A stretch of DNA of 64,000 bases from Aminobacter niigataensis (GTDB lineage: Bacteria > Pseudomonadota > Alphaproteobacteria > Rhizobiales > Rhizobiaceae), in the NCBI RefSeq assembly GCF_014200015.1, contig NZ_JACHOT010000004.1, forward strand, positions 372,001 through 436,000, read 5' to 3'. The notes beneath the pieces were generated by a model. It had not been told where the DNA came from and made no database searches. It saw only the letters and a program-made list of their open reading frames with translations. The position numbers were made by a program, and so were the translations under genes. Positions 25,999 through 35,605 of the stretch are shown in pieces. Position 1 is the stretch's first letter; the number at the start of each line of letters is the position of its first letter.

Positions 25999-27258
25999 CT
26001 AGATCGCATCGCCCTTGAGCAGCCGCGGCGTTTCGCCCGTCAGGCCGGACGCCTGGCGGATGAAATACTCCTTCAGGCGCGGCACGCGGTCGACCAGCCC
26101 AAGGCCGATGTCGCGGAGGGCGCGGACCGGGGCGATGTCGTTGGAGAACAGCCGGTTGAGCACGTCGGTGGTGACGCCCATGCGCACGGTGTCGAAGCGG
26201 CGCCATTGCTCGTAACGTTCGAGCACGTCGAGCGCGCCGATGTCCTGGCCGAGCCTGTCGGCCTCGACGATGGTTTCGGCGAGGGCTGCCGCATCCTTGA
26301 AGCCGAGATTGAGACCCTGGCCGGCGATCGGGTGGATGCCATGGGCGGCGTCGCCGGCAAGGGCGAAGCGGGGTGCGACGAAGGCACGCGCCAGGGTCAG
26401 GCCGAGCGGCCAGGCGCGGGGCTTGTCCTCGACGCGGATCTCGCCGAGCTTCAGGCCGAAGCGCTGCTCAAGCTCGATCTCGAAGACGAACGGATCACCG
26501 TTGACCAGCTTCTCGGCATCCTCGGTGCGCTCGTTCCAGACAATGGAGGAGCGGTTGACGCCGTCCTTCGGCTTGAGCGGCAGCGTGGCGAAGGGGCCGG
26601 CGGGCAAGAAATGCTCTTCGGCACGGCCGCCATGCGGGCGTTCGTGCGCGACGGTGCAGACGATGCCGGACTGGCCGTATTCCCAGCGCACGGTCTTGAT
26701 GCCGGCCATATCGCGCAGCCTGGATTTCACGCCGTCGGCGGCGACGAGAAGGCGCGTATCGATGCTGACGCCATCGGCGAGATGGACCTTGGCGCCTGCG
26801 ATGCCCGCCTCGAAGGCCTCGACGGCAACGCCCTCGATGATGTCGATGCCGAGCTCAGTGGCGCGGCGGCGCAGCGCGCCGTTGAGCACCTTGTTCTCGA
26901 TCATGTGGGCGAAAGGTTCGCCGGAGCCGACCTCGCCGTCGAAGGTGAGGAAAACCGGGCGGACAGGATCGGCGCTTTTCGAATCGGTGATGACCATGTC
27001 GGTGATGGCCTGCGCCTCTGGCGCGATCTCTTCCCAGCAGCCGAGCTGGTCGAGCATGCGGCAGGCGGCAGCGGCAATCGCCGAGGCACGGCCGTCCTTG
27101 CGCCAGACCTCGGCAGGTGCCGCGTCGACGATGGCGACGTGCAGATTGGGCCGGGCCTGCTTGATCGATACGGCGGTTGCCAGGCCGACATAGCCGGCAC
27201 CTGCGACCAGCACGTCGAGCTGCGTCGATTTCTTGTCGTCAGTTTCGCGCGTGACCAT
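25999..27258 (-). CDS. UbiH/UbiF/COQ6-family ubiquinone biosynthesis hydroxylase
   Basis: A 419-aa FAD monooxygenase that hydroxylates the ubiquinone ring precursor. The FAD-binding GAGYVGLATA is near residue 21. The middle DG motif is VAADGVKSRLRD (~residue 170). The family signature ALAGDAAHGIHPIAGQGLNLGFKDAAAL is around 295-320. Alphaproteobacteria use UbiH, UbiF, UbiL or UbiM variants with different ring positions, and the sequence alone does not let me assign this one. It is divergent from tesB, with 92 bases between the start codons. Confidence 0.88.
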   Translation of the reverse strand: MVTRETDDKKSTQLDVLVAGAGYVGLATAVSIKQARPNLHVAIVDAAPAEVWRKDGRASAIAAAACRMLDQLGCWEEIAPEAQAITDMVITDSKSADPVRPVFLTFDGEVGSGEPFAHMIENKVLNGALRRRATELGIDIIEGVAVEAFEAGIAGAKVHLADGVSIDTRLLVAADGVKSRLRDMAGIKTVRWEYGQSGIVCTVAHERPHGGRAEEHFLPAGPFATLPLKPKDGVNRSSIVWNERTEDAEKLVNGDPFVFEIELEQRFGLKLGEIRVEDKPRAWPLGLTLARAFVAPRFALAGDAAHGIHPIAGQGLNLGFKDAAALAETIVEADRLGQDIGALDVLERYEQWRRFDTVRMGVTTDVLNRLFSNDIAPVRALRDIGLGLVDRVPRLKEYFIRQASGLTGETPRLLKGDAI

Positions 27259-27350
27259 GGCGGCGTCCTTTACGGCTAGGCTTCCCGCCTTGACTCGACG
27301 GGGGCTTCCTGATGGAAACCGGGGATACTTCGTCCCGAAAAGGGGAAAGC

Positions 27351-28223
27351 ATGCCGGCCGGAATACAAGAGCTTCTGAGCATTCTCAATCTCGAGAAGCT
27401 GGAACACAACCTGTATCGTGGTCGCAGCCCGCAGGCGCACTGGCAAAGGGTGTTCGGCGGCCAGACCATCGCCCAGGCGCTGGTGGCGGCACAGCGCACG
27501 GTGACGGCCGACCGGCATGTGCATTCGCTGCACGGCTATTTCATGCGGCCGGGCGATATCAACGTGCCGATCGTCTACGAGGTCGACCGCATCCGCGACG
27601 GCGGCAGCTTCACCACCCGGCGGGTGCTGGCGATTCAGCACGGCCATGCGATCTTTTCGCTCGAGGCATCGTTCCAGGTCGAAGAGGAGGGGCTCGAATA
27701 CCAGATGCCGATGCCGCTCGACGTGCCGCCGCCCGAGCAACTGAGGTCGCAGCGCGAGCTTCTGCAGGAAGCCAAGCATGTGCCCGAGCAGATCCGGCTG
27801 TTCTGGGCCAAGGAGCGGCCGCTGGAGCTCCGTCCGGTCTATGCCGAGCACTATTCGAGCCGAGACAAGCTGCCGCCGCTGCAGAAGGTATGGCTGCGCC
27901 TGACCGGGCCGGTGCCCAACGATCGGGCGTTGCGCGCGGCGGTGCTTGCCTATCTTTCCGACATGACGCTGCTCGATACGGCAACCTTTGCCCATGGCCG
28001 CGGCATCTTCGATCCCGACATCCAGGCGGCGAGCCTGGATCATGCCATGTGGTTCCACCGCGAACATGCGCTGGACGGCTGGCTTCTCTACACCCAGGAC
28101 AGCCCTTCGACCTCGGGTTCGCGCGGTTTCACCCGCGGCGCGCTCTACGCCCAGGACGGCACGCTGATCGCATCGGTGGCGCAGGAAGGGCTGATCCGCC
28201 TGCGCAGCAAGCCTACAAACTAG
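27351..28223 (+). CDS. tesB: Acyl-CoA thioesterase II
   Basis: A 290-aa double-hotdog thioesterase that hydrolyses medium- and long-chain acyl-CoA. It contains the first-hotdog block VFGGQTIAQALVAAQRTV and HSLHGYFMRPGD. The catalytic Asp is in LSDMTLLDTATFAHG (~residue 205), the Ser/Thr in DSPSTSGSRGFTRG (~residue 250), and the Gln in SVAQEGLIRLR (~residue 280). The start at 27351 has GGGGAAAGC upstream. The longer frame from 27312 adds 13 unconserved residues. Confidence 0.94.
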   Translation: MPAGIQELLSILNLEKLEHNLYRGRSPQAHWQRVFGGQTIAQALVAAQRTVTADRHVHSLHGYFMRPGDINVPIVYEVDRIRDGGSFTTRRVLAIQHGHAIFSLEASFQVEEEGLEYQMPMPLDVPPPEQLRSQRELLQEAKHVPEQIRLFWAKERPLELRPVYAEHYSSRDKLPPLQKVWLRLTGPVPNDRALRAAVLAYLSDMTLLDTATFAHGRGIFDPDIQAASLDHAMWFHREHALDGWLLYTQDSPSTSGSRGFTRGALYAQDGTLIASVAQEGLIRLRSKPTN

Positions 28224-28252
28224 GCATTTTAGAATTTATGCACATTGTGTGA

Positions 28253-28274
28253 GCAGGTGCATTGCTGCACCTGC
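28253..28274. promoter_or_regulatory. Palindrome upstream of glnK, possible NtrC-region element
   Basis: GCAGGTGCA-TTGC-TGCACCTGC is a perfect 9-bp inverted repeat, 69 bases upstream of the sigma-54 promoter. It is made of TGCAC half-sites like those of NtrC enhancers, but in the everted order. A TGCAC at 28239-28243 with GTGCA at 28257-28261 gives the usual order with wide spacing. It could also be the end of the tesB transcript. Confidence 0.35.
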
Positions 28275-28342
28275 GAAGGATGCTGCATGGCCATGTGGCA
28301 TTTCACTTCAATCTCAATAGCTTAGCCTGTGCCAATGCAAAC

Positions 28343-28358
28343 TGGCACGGAGCTTGAA
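28343..28358 (+). promoter_or_regulatory. Sigma-54 promoter of glnK-amtB
   Basis: TGGCACG-GAGC-TTGAA matches the sigma-54 (RpoN) consensus TGGCACG-N4-TTGCW at all positions but one in the -12 element, with correct spacing. It is 87 bases upstream of the glnK start. glnK-amtB is RpoN/NtrC-controlled in proteobacteria, so induction under nitrogen limitation is expected. Confidence 0.8.
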
Positions 28359-28438
28359 TGGCGTAGGTCACTCACCGGTGGCTTTCGGGTCCGCTGGCGA
28401 CGTCTGCAACGCGGGGGACCCGCAACAGCAAGGGGTGA

Positions 28439-28783
<345 letters not shown>

Positions 28784-28813
28784 GCGGGCCAACCAATTCT
28801 CATGGAGACCTCA

Positions 28814-30196
28814 ATGCAAATTCCAACCTCATTGAAGACGGCGGCGCGCTCGGCCTTGCTTGGCACGCTCGCGCTCGCCGCCCTGGGAACGGTCGCGGCC
28901 TTCGCCCAGGAAACCGCACCCGCGGCAGCCGATGCCGCTGCGGCGGCCCCAGCACCCGCTGATGTCATGGACAAGGGCGACGTCGCCTGGATGCTGACCT
29001 CGTCGCTGCTGGTGCTGTTCATGGCGCTGCCGGGCCTGGCGCTGTTCTACGGCGGCCTGGTGCGCGCCAAGAACATGCTGTCGGTGCTGATGCAGTGCAC
29101 GATGATCGTGGCGCTGGTGATCGTGATCTGGACGTTCTGGGGCTACTCGATGGCCTTCGGCGACGCGCCGAGCCCCTACTGGGGCGGTCTCGGCAAGGCC
29201 TTCCTTGCCGGCGTGACGCCGGAAAGCATGGCCGCGACCTTCACCAAGGGCGTGGTCATTCCCGAATATGTGTTCATCGTCTTCCAGATGACCTTTGCCT
29301 GCATCACCCCGGCGCTGATCGTCGGCTCGTTCGCCGAGCGCATCAAGTTCCCGGCGGTGCTGCTGTTCGTGGCCCTGTGGGTGACCTTCGTCTACTTCCC
29401 GATCGCCCACATGGTGTGGGATTCGGACGGCCTGATCTATGGCTGGGGCGCGCTTGATTTTGCCGGCGGCACGGTCGTGCACATCAATGCCGGCATCGCC
29501 GCGCTGGTCGGCGCCCTGCTCGTCGGCAAGCGCACCGGCTACGGCAAGGACAACATGGCGCCGCACTCGATGACGCTGACCATGGTCGGCGCCTCGATCC
29601 TGTGGGTCGGCTGGTTCGGCTTCAATGCCGGCTCGAACCTCGAAGCCAATGGCGGCGCAGCACTCGCCATGATCAACACCTTCACCGCCACCGCCGGCGC
29701 GATCCTTGCCTGGGTGATCATCGAAGTGGTCGCACGCGGCAAGGCTTCGATGCTGGGCGCGGCCTCGGGCATGGTCGCGGGCCTCGTTGCAGTGACGCCG
29801 GCTGCCGGCTTCGTCGGTCCGGTCGGCGCCATCGTGCTCGGCGCCATCGCCTCGGCCATCTGCTACTTCTTCGTGGCGGTGGTGAAGATCAAGCTCGGCT
29901 ATGACGACTCGCTCGACGTGTTCGGCATCCACGGCGTCGGCGGCATCGTCGGCGCGATCGGCACCGGCATCTTCAATGCCGAGTCGCTCGGTGGCATCGG
30001 TTATGGCGACATGTCGGTCGCCGGCCAGGTCTGGACGCAGTTCCTCGCCGTGTCGGTGACGGTGATCTGGTGCGGCGTCGGTTCGCTGGTGCTCTACAAG
30101 CTGGTCGATCTGCTGATCGGACTGCGCCCGACCGTCGAAGCCGAACGCCAAGGCCTCGACCTGACCTCGCATGGCGAAGTGGCCTACCACACGTAA
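28814..30196 (+). CDS. amtB: Ammonium transporter AmtB
   Basis: A 460-aa ammonium channel. An N-terminal signal peptide (~residues 1-28, ending AFAQ) is followed by an Ala-rich stretch and 11 membrane helices. Conserved blocks are ALFYGGLVRAKNMLSVLMQ, AHMVWDSDGLIYGWGALDFAGGTVVHINAG (the Asp and first pore region), GPHSMTLT-type PHSMTLTMVGASILWVGWFGFNAGS, and FGIHGVGGIVGAIGTGIF with the second pore histidine. The start at 28814 is preceded by GGAGACCTC; a second ATG four codons earlier lies on that ribosome-binding site. It is co-transcribed with glnK. Confidence 0.97.
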   Translation: MQIPTSLKTAARSALLGTLALAALGTVAAFAQETAPAAADAAAAAPAPADVMDKGDVAWMLTSSLLVLFMALPGLALFYGGLVRAKNMLSVLMQCTMIVALVIVIWTFWGYSMAFGDAPSPYWGGLGKAFLAGVTPESMAATFTKGVVIPEYVFIVFQMTFACITPALIVGSFAERIKFPAVLLFVALWVTFVYFPIAHMVWDSDGLIYGWGALDFAGGTVVHINAGIAALVGALLVGKRTGYGKDNMAPHSMTLTMVGASILWVGWFGFNAGSNLEANGGAALAMINTFTATAGAILAWVIIEVVARGKASMLGAASGMVAGLVAVTPAAGFVGPVGAIVLGAIASAICYFFVAVVKIKLGYDDSLDVFGIHGVGGIVGAIGTGIFNAESLGGIGYGDMSVAGQVWTQFLAVSVTVIWCGVGSLVLYKLVDLLIGLRPTVEAERQGLDLTSHGEVAYHT

Positions 30197-30278
30197 TTCC
30201 GGCCGGCGGCGGATCGAAAAACTTGCCGCCGCATCCTCCCTATCCCGTCGTGGCCGCCCGAAAAGCGCCCACGCCTTG

Positions 30279-30306
30279 GGGCCCGGAGCAATCCGGGCCC
30301 TCTTTT
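30279..30306 (+). terminator. Terminator after glnK-amtB
   Basis: A perfect 9-bp stem (30279-30287 with 30292-30300) closed by a GCAA tetraloop and followed by TCTTTTT. A minus-strand gene ends 19 bases further on. Confidence 0.9.
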
Positions 30307-30324
30307 TATGCCGAGCGCATCAAA

Positions 30325-30744
30325 TCAGGCAAAAAACGCCCGAATCCGTGGCCACAAACCGATCGCTGCGCGCACGCGGCGGGCGGCGTTGGCACCCCGC
30401 ACCGCTTCGCCGAAATGGCAGTAGCAGACGATGTTGTGCAGTTGCCTGTCGGACAGGTCGAAGAAGCGCTTTGCCTCGCCATAGCTGTCGTCGGCAAGGC
30501 CGTCGGCCCGGAAACCCGCGTCCTCGAATGCCACGGTGATGGGCGAGCCCGCGACGCGCAGTGCCTGCCGTGCGGCGCGAGGCGTGTATTCCGTGCCTGA
30601 AAGCGTTCCAAGGCGCCGTTCCGGCTCGCGCTGCAGAAGTTCGGCCCAACGTTCGAGGCGCTGGGTTCGCGTCATCGGCAAGCGCGGAGTTGCGGGACGG
30701 ACTTCAGCGAAGGCTTGCAATTGCTCGATGCTATGGTGCTTCAT
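30325..30744 (-). CDS. Conserved-looking hypothetical protein
   Basis: A 139-aa protein I cannot assign. It has a very good ribosome-binding site (AAGGAGG) eight bases upstream of the ATG, so it is almost certainly expressed. It is mostly helical with no signal peptide. Features are an MTRTQRLERWAELLQ segment (~residues 24-38), a middle SYGEAKRFFDLSDRQLHNIVCYCHFGE (~residue 90-115) containing a CxCHxG that could bind a metal, and a basic C-terminus. Confidence 0.75.
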   Translation of the reverse strand: MKHHSIEQLQAFAEVRPATPRLPMTRTQRLERWAELLQREPERRLGTLSGTEYTPRAARQALRVAGSPITVAFEDAGFRADGLADDSYGEAKRFFDLSDRQLHNIVCYCHFGEAVRGANAARRVRAAIGLWPRIRAFFA

Positions 30745-30829
30745 CGTTGCCTCCTTTTAGTTTTCGCTAATATACAAAGGTATGGCGATGCCGATGCCGC
30801 GGCAAGCCCGTATTGTCTCGCCGGAACGG

Positions 30830-30861
30830 AAAAACCCCGCTCGGAGGGGAGCGGGGTTTTT
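30830..30861 (-). terminator. Terminator of the DUF1344 gene
   Basis: A perfect 13-bp stem (30830-30842 with 30849-30861) with a 6-base loop and A/T runs on both sides. It lies 28 bases after the stop of the minus-strand DUF1344 gene. Confidence 0.9.
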
Positions 30862-30888
30862 CCTGCCAATAGGTCCACAGGAGGTGGT

Positions 30889-31140
30889 CTACATGGCGGA
30901 CATCGTCACCGCGCTTACCTTGGTGGCATCGTCGTCGGCCACTGTGACCGTGACCTTCATGCCGGCGGCCAGATCGGCCGGCAGTGCGACGTCAGCGGGC
31001 ACGGTGTAGCTCTTGCCATCTTCCATCGTGATGACGCGGGTGTCCTTGTTGAACTCCTTGACGACGCCGTCGGCCGAGGCCGCCCATGCTGCGCCTGCCA
31101 TGAGTGCCGCGGCTCCAAGAGCCAAAATCAGCTTTCTCAT
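30889..31140 (-). CDS. DUF1344 family small secreted protein
   Basis: An 83-aa protein with a signal peptide (residues ~1-21, LILALGAAALMAGAAWA). The mature part is a compact beta-barrel-like domain: DGVVKEFNKDTRVITMEDGKSYTVPADVALPADLAAGMKVTVTV. This fits DUF1344, common in rhizobia and Brucella with no known biochemical role; the fold suggests an OB-like binding domain. The start at 31140 has AAGGAGAAG upstream. Confidence 0.85.
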   Translation of the reverse strand: MRKLILALGAAALMAGAAWAASADGVVKEFNKDTRVITMEDGKSYTVPADVALPADLAAGMKVTVTVADDDATKVSAVTMSAM

Positions 31141-31794
31141 TCTGCTTCTCCTTGGTTGTTCCCTCGCCCTACCAACGACCCAAGTCCGCCATGGTTGCAT
31201 CAAATCGAGTGGTCGACGGGATAACACCGCCCTTGGCCGGCGGACGCCGGGCGGCGAGGAAGGCAACGCTTGCCAGAGATGGCTAGCGCTTCCGACGCCG
31301 CGCGTCGGAGCCTTGCCAGCCGCCTAGCATGTCTAAAGCATCGAGTCCGTCAGCTTGTTCGCCGGGATACGTGCGCGACCTCACCGACGAAAAGAGCGCA
31401 ATCGCGCCAAGGAGGACATTGGCTAGAAAGGAACGCTGCCGGACAGCAGGCTCCTTGGCGCAGCCTTCGACGGCCTGCTGCAACTGGATCGCGTCACCTT
31501 GCATGAGTTTGCGCCCTTCCGGTGCTGAAATCGGGGACTTCTGCAAAGGGCGCCGGCCCAAGCCGGGAAAGCCGGCCTGGGCCTATGGCCCGCTCCATCG
31601 GGCATTCTGACGCCCCCCGGCGACAATGCCCGATCGTGCGAGCGGACGATCTCGCGACTTGGCCGCAGTGTAAATGCAATGGGAGCGGAACGTCCGGAAC
31701 ACTACGGAATTTCCCGGAAGTTCCTGAGGTGGCTTGCTTTCGGTGGCAAAGAAGAAAATATGTCGAACTGGAGCGCTGGGGGAGAATTAGTGGA
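31141..31794. other. Large intergenic region, possibly one small gene
   Basis: This 654-base gap has only one frame worth naming: minus strand 31283-31504, 73 codons (MQGDAIQLQQAV...), with a central hydrophobic stretch FLANVLLGAIALF that could span the membrane and GGAAGGG upstream. Confidence in it is low. The rest shows no gene or strong repeat. Confidence 0.35.
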
Positions 31795-32715
31795 ATGAAT
31801 ATTGACCGAAAGCTGCGCCTGACTGCGGCTTTTGTTGGCGCAGCGACGCGGAAGGATTTGGCGGCGGCCTTCAGGCGGGTGAATCCGGCGACCGCATTCG
31901 ATGTCGATCGGGCCGACAAATGGCTCCAGGGCCGGTCAACGCCGCGACAGTTCAGCGTCTACGAAGACTGGATCAAGATGCTCGAACTTCCCAAGCAGGC
32001 CGACTGGATCGTTGACTGCGACCTGGACAGCTTCGTCGGCCAGATATGCGAACACCATGGCAGGGATCGCCAGCAACTCGAGCGGAGAGCGATGGCTTTC
32101 GGCAAGCCCCAGCAGCCGGGGCAGGACGACAGGGGGGCCACGATCGTCGGCCGCTATGCCTGCTATTCGCACAGCTGGTCGCCATATTTTCGCGGCCAGT
32201 TCATCCGTGGGACGCTGGTGATCGAACAGGAGCACGGGCCGCAGCGGCTGACCGCGACCTATATAGAACATCTGCCGACGATGCGGCTGCAGCTCAAGGG
32301 TCATGTGACCGTCACGCGGCGCAGCGTCTACATCCATGTCGGCGGACCAGGCGACGATACCCATTTCTTCTTCGCGCTGTTTCCGTTCTCGCCGCCGGGA
32401 AGCGTGCTTGGCGGATACCTTGCCGGCACGACCGTGCTCGGGCCGGAGTCCCAGCCCTCGGCCACGCGTGTCGTCCTGGTGCGGCTGAAGCAGGCGGATA
32501 TGCAGTCGAATGCGGGCGACGGCTATCTCGATCCGGCCCTGACGATCCCGCAGGATCTGGCGAGGTTCGACATCGATCTCGCCCAGCCCGACGTCGCCGA
32601 CCTGCAGCTGCGCAGGTTTCTGACGCGTGCCAGCGATGCTGGCGCCGACCAGATCGCCACCGATGATTTCCAGCCCCTCGTCGAGATGTTCGACCGTGAA
32701 TGGCTCGGCCGCTGA
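31795..32715 (+). CDS. Hypothetical protein with N-terminal HTH-like segment
   Basis: A 306-aa cytoplasmic protein of unknown function. Residues ~15-60 (TRKDLAAAFRRVNPATAF...RADKWLQGRSTPR) look like a divergent XRE-type helix-turn-helix in which the recognition helix leads to a WLxGRSxPR turn. The rest (~130-306) is beta-rich with GRYACYSHSWSPYFRGQFIRGTL and VTRRSVYIHVGGPG, suggesting a sensor domain. The frame is open 91 codons further upstream but those have no protein character; GGGGGAGAATTAG precedes ATG 31795. It may be a one-domain-sensor transcription regulator (inference). Confidence 0.7.
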   Translation: MNIDRKLRLTAAFVGAATRKDLAAAFRRVNPATAFDVDRADKWLQGRSTPRQFSVYEDWIKMLELPKQADWIVDCDLDSFVGQICEHHGRDRQQLERRAMAFGKPQQPGQDDRGATIVGRYACYSHSWSPYFRGQFIRGTLVIEQEHGPQRLTATYIEHLPTMRLQLKGHVTVTRRSVYIHVGGPGDDTHFFFALFPFSPPGSVLGGYLAGTTVLGPESQPSATRVVLVRLKQADMQSNAGDGYLDPALTIPQDLARFDIDLAQPDVADLQLRRFLTRASDAGADQIATDDFQPLVEMFDREWLGR

Positions 32716-32742
32716 GGCCGGCAGGTGAACCATGGCTTAACC

Positions 32743-32757
32743 TTAATGCGGCCTTAA
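32743..32757 (+). promoter_or_regulatory. Candidate CtrA binding site upstream of ftsK
   Basis: TTAATGCGGCCTTAA is an exact TTAA-N7-TTAA CtrA site, followed by CC, with another TTAACC at 32737. It lies 84 bases before the ftsK start codon. Control of cell-division genes, including ftsK, by CtrA is known in rhizobia and relatives. This site is therefore more credible than the one at 15005. Confidence 0.6.
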
Positions 32758-32840
32758 CCTTCGCCCCGATAGTCTGACAGCCGAATCTGCCCGAGACGCG
32801 TCCGCGCCCGGGCCAAAGCATTATTGGACGGGGACGAGGC

Positions 32841-35486
32841 ATGCGTTCTGGGGTTTCCTCACCGCTCGCGCTGACTGAAACGGGGCACGGCATCCAGGCA
32901 TTCGCGCGACGGCAGGCAGGCCGCGCGGCGGGCTTGGGCCTGTTTGCCTTCGTCGCCTTTGGACTGGCGGCGCTCGGCACCTGGAACGTCGCCGATCCGA
33001 GCTTCAGCCATGCCACCGACAATCCGGTGACCAACGCCATGGGTTATCCCGGCGCGGTGTTTGCCGACCTCGCCATGCAGTTCTTCGGCCTGGCCTCGGT
33101 CGCAGCCCTGATGCCGGCGGTGATCTGGGGCGTGCTGTTTGCCACCGCACGCGGCGTCGACCGCATGCCCAAGCGCGGCGTTGCCTGGTTTGGCTCTGCC
33201 CTGCTGGCGGCGGCAATCACAGGCTGCGTCGGTGCCCCGCCGACCTGGCCGCTGCCGACCGGCCTCGGCGGCGTGTTCGGCGACATGGTGCTCAAGGTGC
33301 CGGGGCTGTTCATCGGCGGCTATCCGACCGGTCTGATCGCCACAGTCATCGGCGTGCTGCTGATCGCGCCGGCGATCTGGCTGTTTGCCTTCGGGGCCGG
33401 CTTGCTCAACCGCGAGAACGGCTTTGCCGTCGTCAACCCGAAGCCCAAGCCCGACATGCGCGAGCAGGATTTCGCCAGCTTCGACGACGAGGACGAAGAC
33501 GACAACGAGGGTGTGCTGGCGCTTGGCGCGATCACCCACTGGTGGCTGTCGGCCAAGGCCTATATGCGCCGCCGCGCCGCCAAGCGCCGCGAGCAGGAAG
33601 GCTACGACATGCCGCCGGTGAAGCGCGAGAGCGCCTGGCGGCAGGCGGCCGAGCGCGTCGAATCGGCCGAACGTGCCGAAGCCCGCGTTACCGCAGGTGG
33701 CCGCGCGCGCGTCGAGCCGGAGTTCTTTGCCCAGATGGTGTCGCAGGACCGCCAGGTCTCGGTCGCCCCGGACGACCAGGACGTGTTCGGCGACGACGAC
33801 GATTTCGACATGCCCTCGTTCGACGGTCGCGCGCAGGTACAGAATTTCCGCTCGCCCGCCTCGGCAGGTCCCGCCTCGGCACGTGTCGCGGCGCCCGCAC
33901 CGCGGCCTGCTCCCGGCGCTCGCGTGCAGCGCGAAGCGCAAACGACGCTGATCGGTGCCGACACTTTCGAGATGCCGTCGCTACATTTCCTGTCGGAGCC
34001 CAAGAATGTGGCGCGCGACGCCAGCCTGTCCAAGGACGCGCTGGAACAGAATGCGCGCCTGCTCGAAGGCGTGCTCGAGGACTTCGGCGTCAAGGGCGAG
34101 ATCATCCATGTCCGCCCGGGTCCAGTCGTCACGCTCTACGAGCTTGAGCCGGCGCCGGGCATCAAGTCGTCCCGCGTCATCGGCCTTGCCGACGACATCG
34201 CGCGCTCGATGAGCGCCATCGCCGCCCGTGTCGCGGTGGTGCCGGGGCGCAACGCCATCGGCATCGAACTGCCCAATGCCAAGCGCGAGACGGTCTATCT
34301 CAGGGAGATCATGGCGAGCCGCGACTTCGAGACGACCAAGGCGAAGCTTGCGCTGGCGCTCGGCAAGTCGATCAATGGCGAGGCGGTCATCGTCGACATC
34401 GCCAAGATGCCGCACGTGCTCGTTGCCGGCACCACCGGCTCGGGCAAGTCGGTGGCGATCAACACCATGATCCTGTCCTTGCTCTACCGCATGACGCCGC
34501 AGGAATGCCGGCTGATCATGATCGATCCGAAGATGCTCGAACTGTCGGTCTATGACGGCATTCCGCACCTTCTGACGCCAGTCGTCACCGACCCGAAGAA
34601 GGCTGTGGTGGCGCTGAAATGGACGGTGCGGGAGATGGAGGACCGCTACCGCAAGATGTCCAAGGTCGGCGTGCGCAACATCGATGGTTTCAACGCCCGC
34701 GTCAGTCAGGCCGAGAAGAAGGGCGAGAAGATCTCGCGCACCGTGCAGACCGGCTTCGACCGCCAGACCGGCGAGGCGATCTACGAGACCGAGGACCTCA
34801 ACCTGGAGCCGATGCCCTACATCGTCGTGATCATCGACGAAATGGCCGACCTGATGATGGTCGCCGGCAAGGACATCGAAGGTGCCGTTCAGCGCCTGGC
34901 GCAGATGGCGCGCGCGGCCGGCATCCACGTCATCATGGCGACGCAGCGTCCTTCGGTCGACGTCATCACCGGCACAATCAAGGCCAACTTCCCGACCCGG
35001 ATCTCGTTCCAGGTGACGTCCAAGATCGACAGCCGCACGATCCTGGGCGAACAGGGCGCCGAGCAGCTGCTGGGCATGGGCGACATGCTCTACATGGCCG
35101 GCGGCGGCCGCATCCAGCGCGTCCATGGCCCGTTCGTTGCCGACGACGAGGTCGAGAAGGTAGTCGCCCACCTCAAGCTGCAGGGCGTGCCGGAGTATCT
35201 CGACGCGATCACCGAGGACGATGGCGAGGACGACGACGATGCGCCCAAAGGCGGCGGCGGTGGCGGCGGCAATTTCGAGGATTCGGACGACCCGTACGAC
35301 CAGGCTGTCGCGTTGGTGCTGCGCGACGGCAAGGCCTCGACGAGCTACATCCAGCGCCGTCTCGGCATCGGCTACAACCGTGCTGCCTCGATCATCGAGA
35401 AGATGGAACAGGAGGGTATCGTCGGGCCTGCCAATCATGCCGGCAAGCGCGAGATTCTGGTGCCGACCGAAGACGACAAGATGTAG
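32841..35486 (+). CDS. ftsK: DNA translocase FtsK
   Basis: An 881-aa hexameric DNA pump at the division septum that moves chromosome ends and activates XerCD recombination at dif. The N-terminal ~190 residues carry about four membrane helices. A charged, low-complexity linker follows (residues ~200-390; acidic run [11 protein letters not shown] and many Arg-Ala). The motor domain has Walker A GTTGSGKS (~residue 530) and Walker [13 protein letters not shown] (~residue 660), with the conserved [21 protein letters not shown] downstream. The C-terminal gamma domain (last ~65 residues, [27 protein letters not shown]) reads KOPS sequences. Preceded by a CtrA-like box. Confidence 0.97.
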   Translation: MRSGVSSPLALTETGHGIQAFARRQAGRAAGLGLFAFVAFGLAALGTWNVADPSFSHATDNPVTNAMGYPGAVFADLAMQFFGLASVAALMPAVIWGVLFATARGVDRMPKRGVAWFGSALLAAAITGCVGAPPTWPLPTGLGGVFGDMVLKVPGLFIGGYPTGLIATVIGVLLIAPAIWLFAFGAGLLNRENGFAVVNPKPKPDMREQDFASFDDEDEDDNEGVLALGAITHWWLSAKAYMRRRAAKRREQEGYDMPPVKRESAWRQAAERVESAERAEARVTAGGRARVEPEFFAQMVSQDRQVSVAPDDQDVFGDDDDFDMPSFDGRAQVQNFRSPASAGPASARVAAPAPRPAPGARVQREAQTTLIGADTFEMPSLHFLSEPKNVARDASLSKDALEQNARLLEGVLEDFGVKGEIIHVRPGPVVTLYELEPAPGIKSSRVIGLADDIARSMSAIAARVAVVPGRNAIGIELPNAKRETVYLREIMASRDFETTKAKLALALGKSINGEAVIVDIAKMPHVLVAGTTGSGKSVAINTMILSLLYRMTPQECRLIMIDPKMLELSVYDGIPHLLTPVVTDPKKAVVALKWTVREMEDRYRKMSKVGVRNIDGFNARVSQAEKKGEKISRTVQTGFDRQTGEAIYETEDLNLEPMPYIVVIIDEMADLMMVAGKDIEGAVQRLAQMARAAGIHVIMATQRPSVDVITGTIKANFPTRISFQVTSKIDSRTILGEQGAEQLLGMGDMLYMAGGGRIQRVHGPFVADDEVEKVVAHLKLQGVPEYLDAITEDDGEDDDDAPKGGGGGGGNFEDSDDPYDQAVALVLRDGKASTSYIQRRLGIGYNRAASIIEKMEQEGIVGPANHAGKREILVPTEDDKM

Positions 35487-35605
35487 GATCAGGGGAACCT
35501 GCGATCACGTTTTCGCGTTCTTGGGCGCATGGCGTGAACCATGTCAAACTTCAGCCCTACTAAGTGCCGATAGAACCGTCGAACTGGATTGAGAGAGTAA
35601 CCGGC

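Noticed and set aside
28829-30190. 453-codon minus-strand open frame opposite amtB
   Set aside because: Low-complexity His/Asp/Arg protein typical of antisense frames; amtB is certain.
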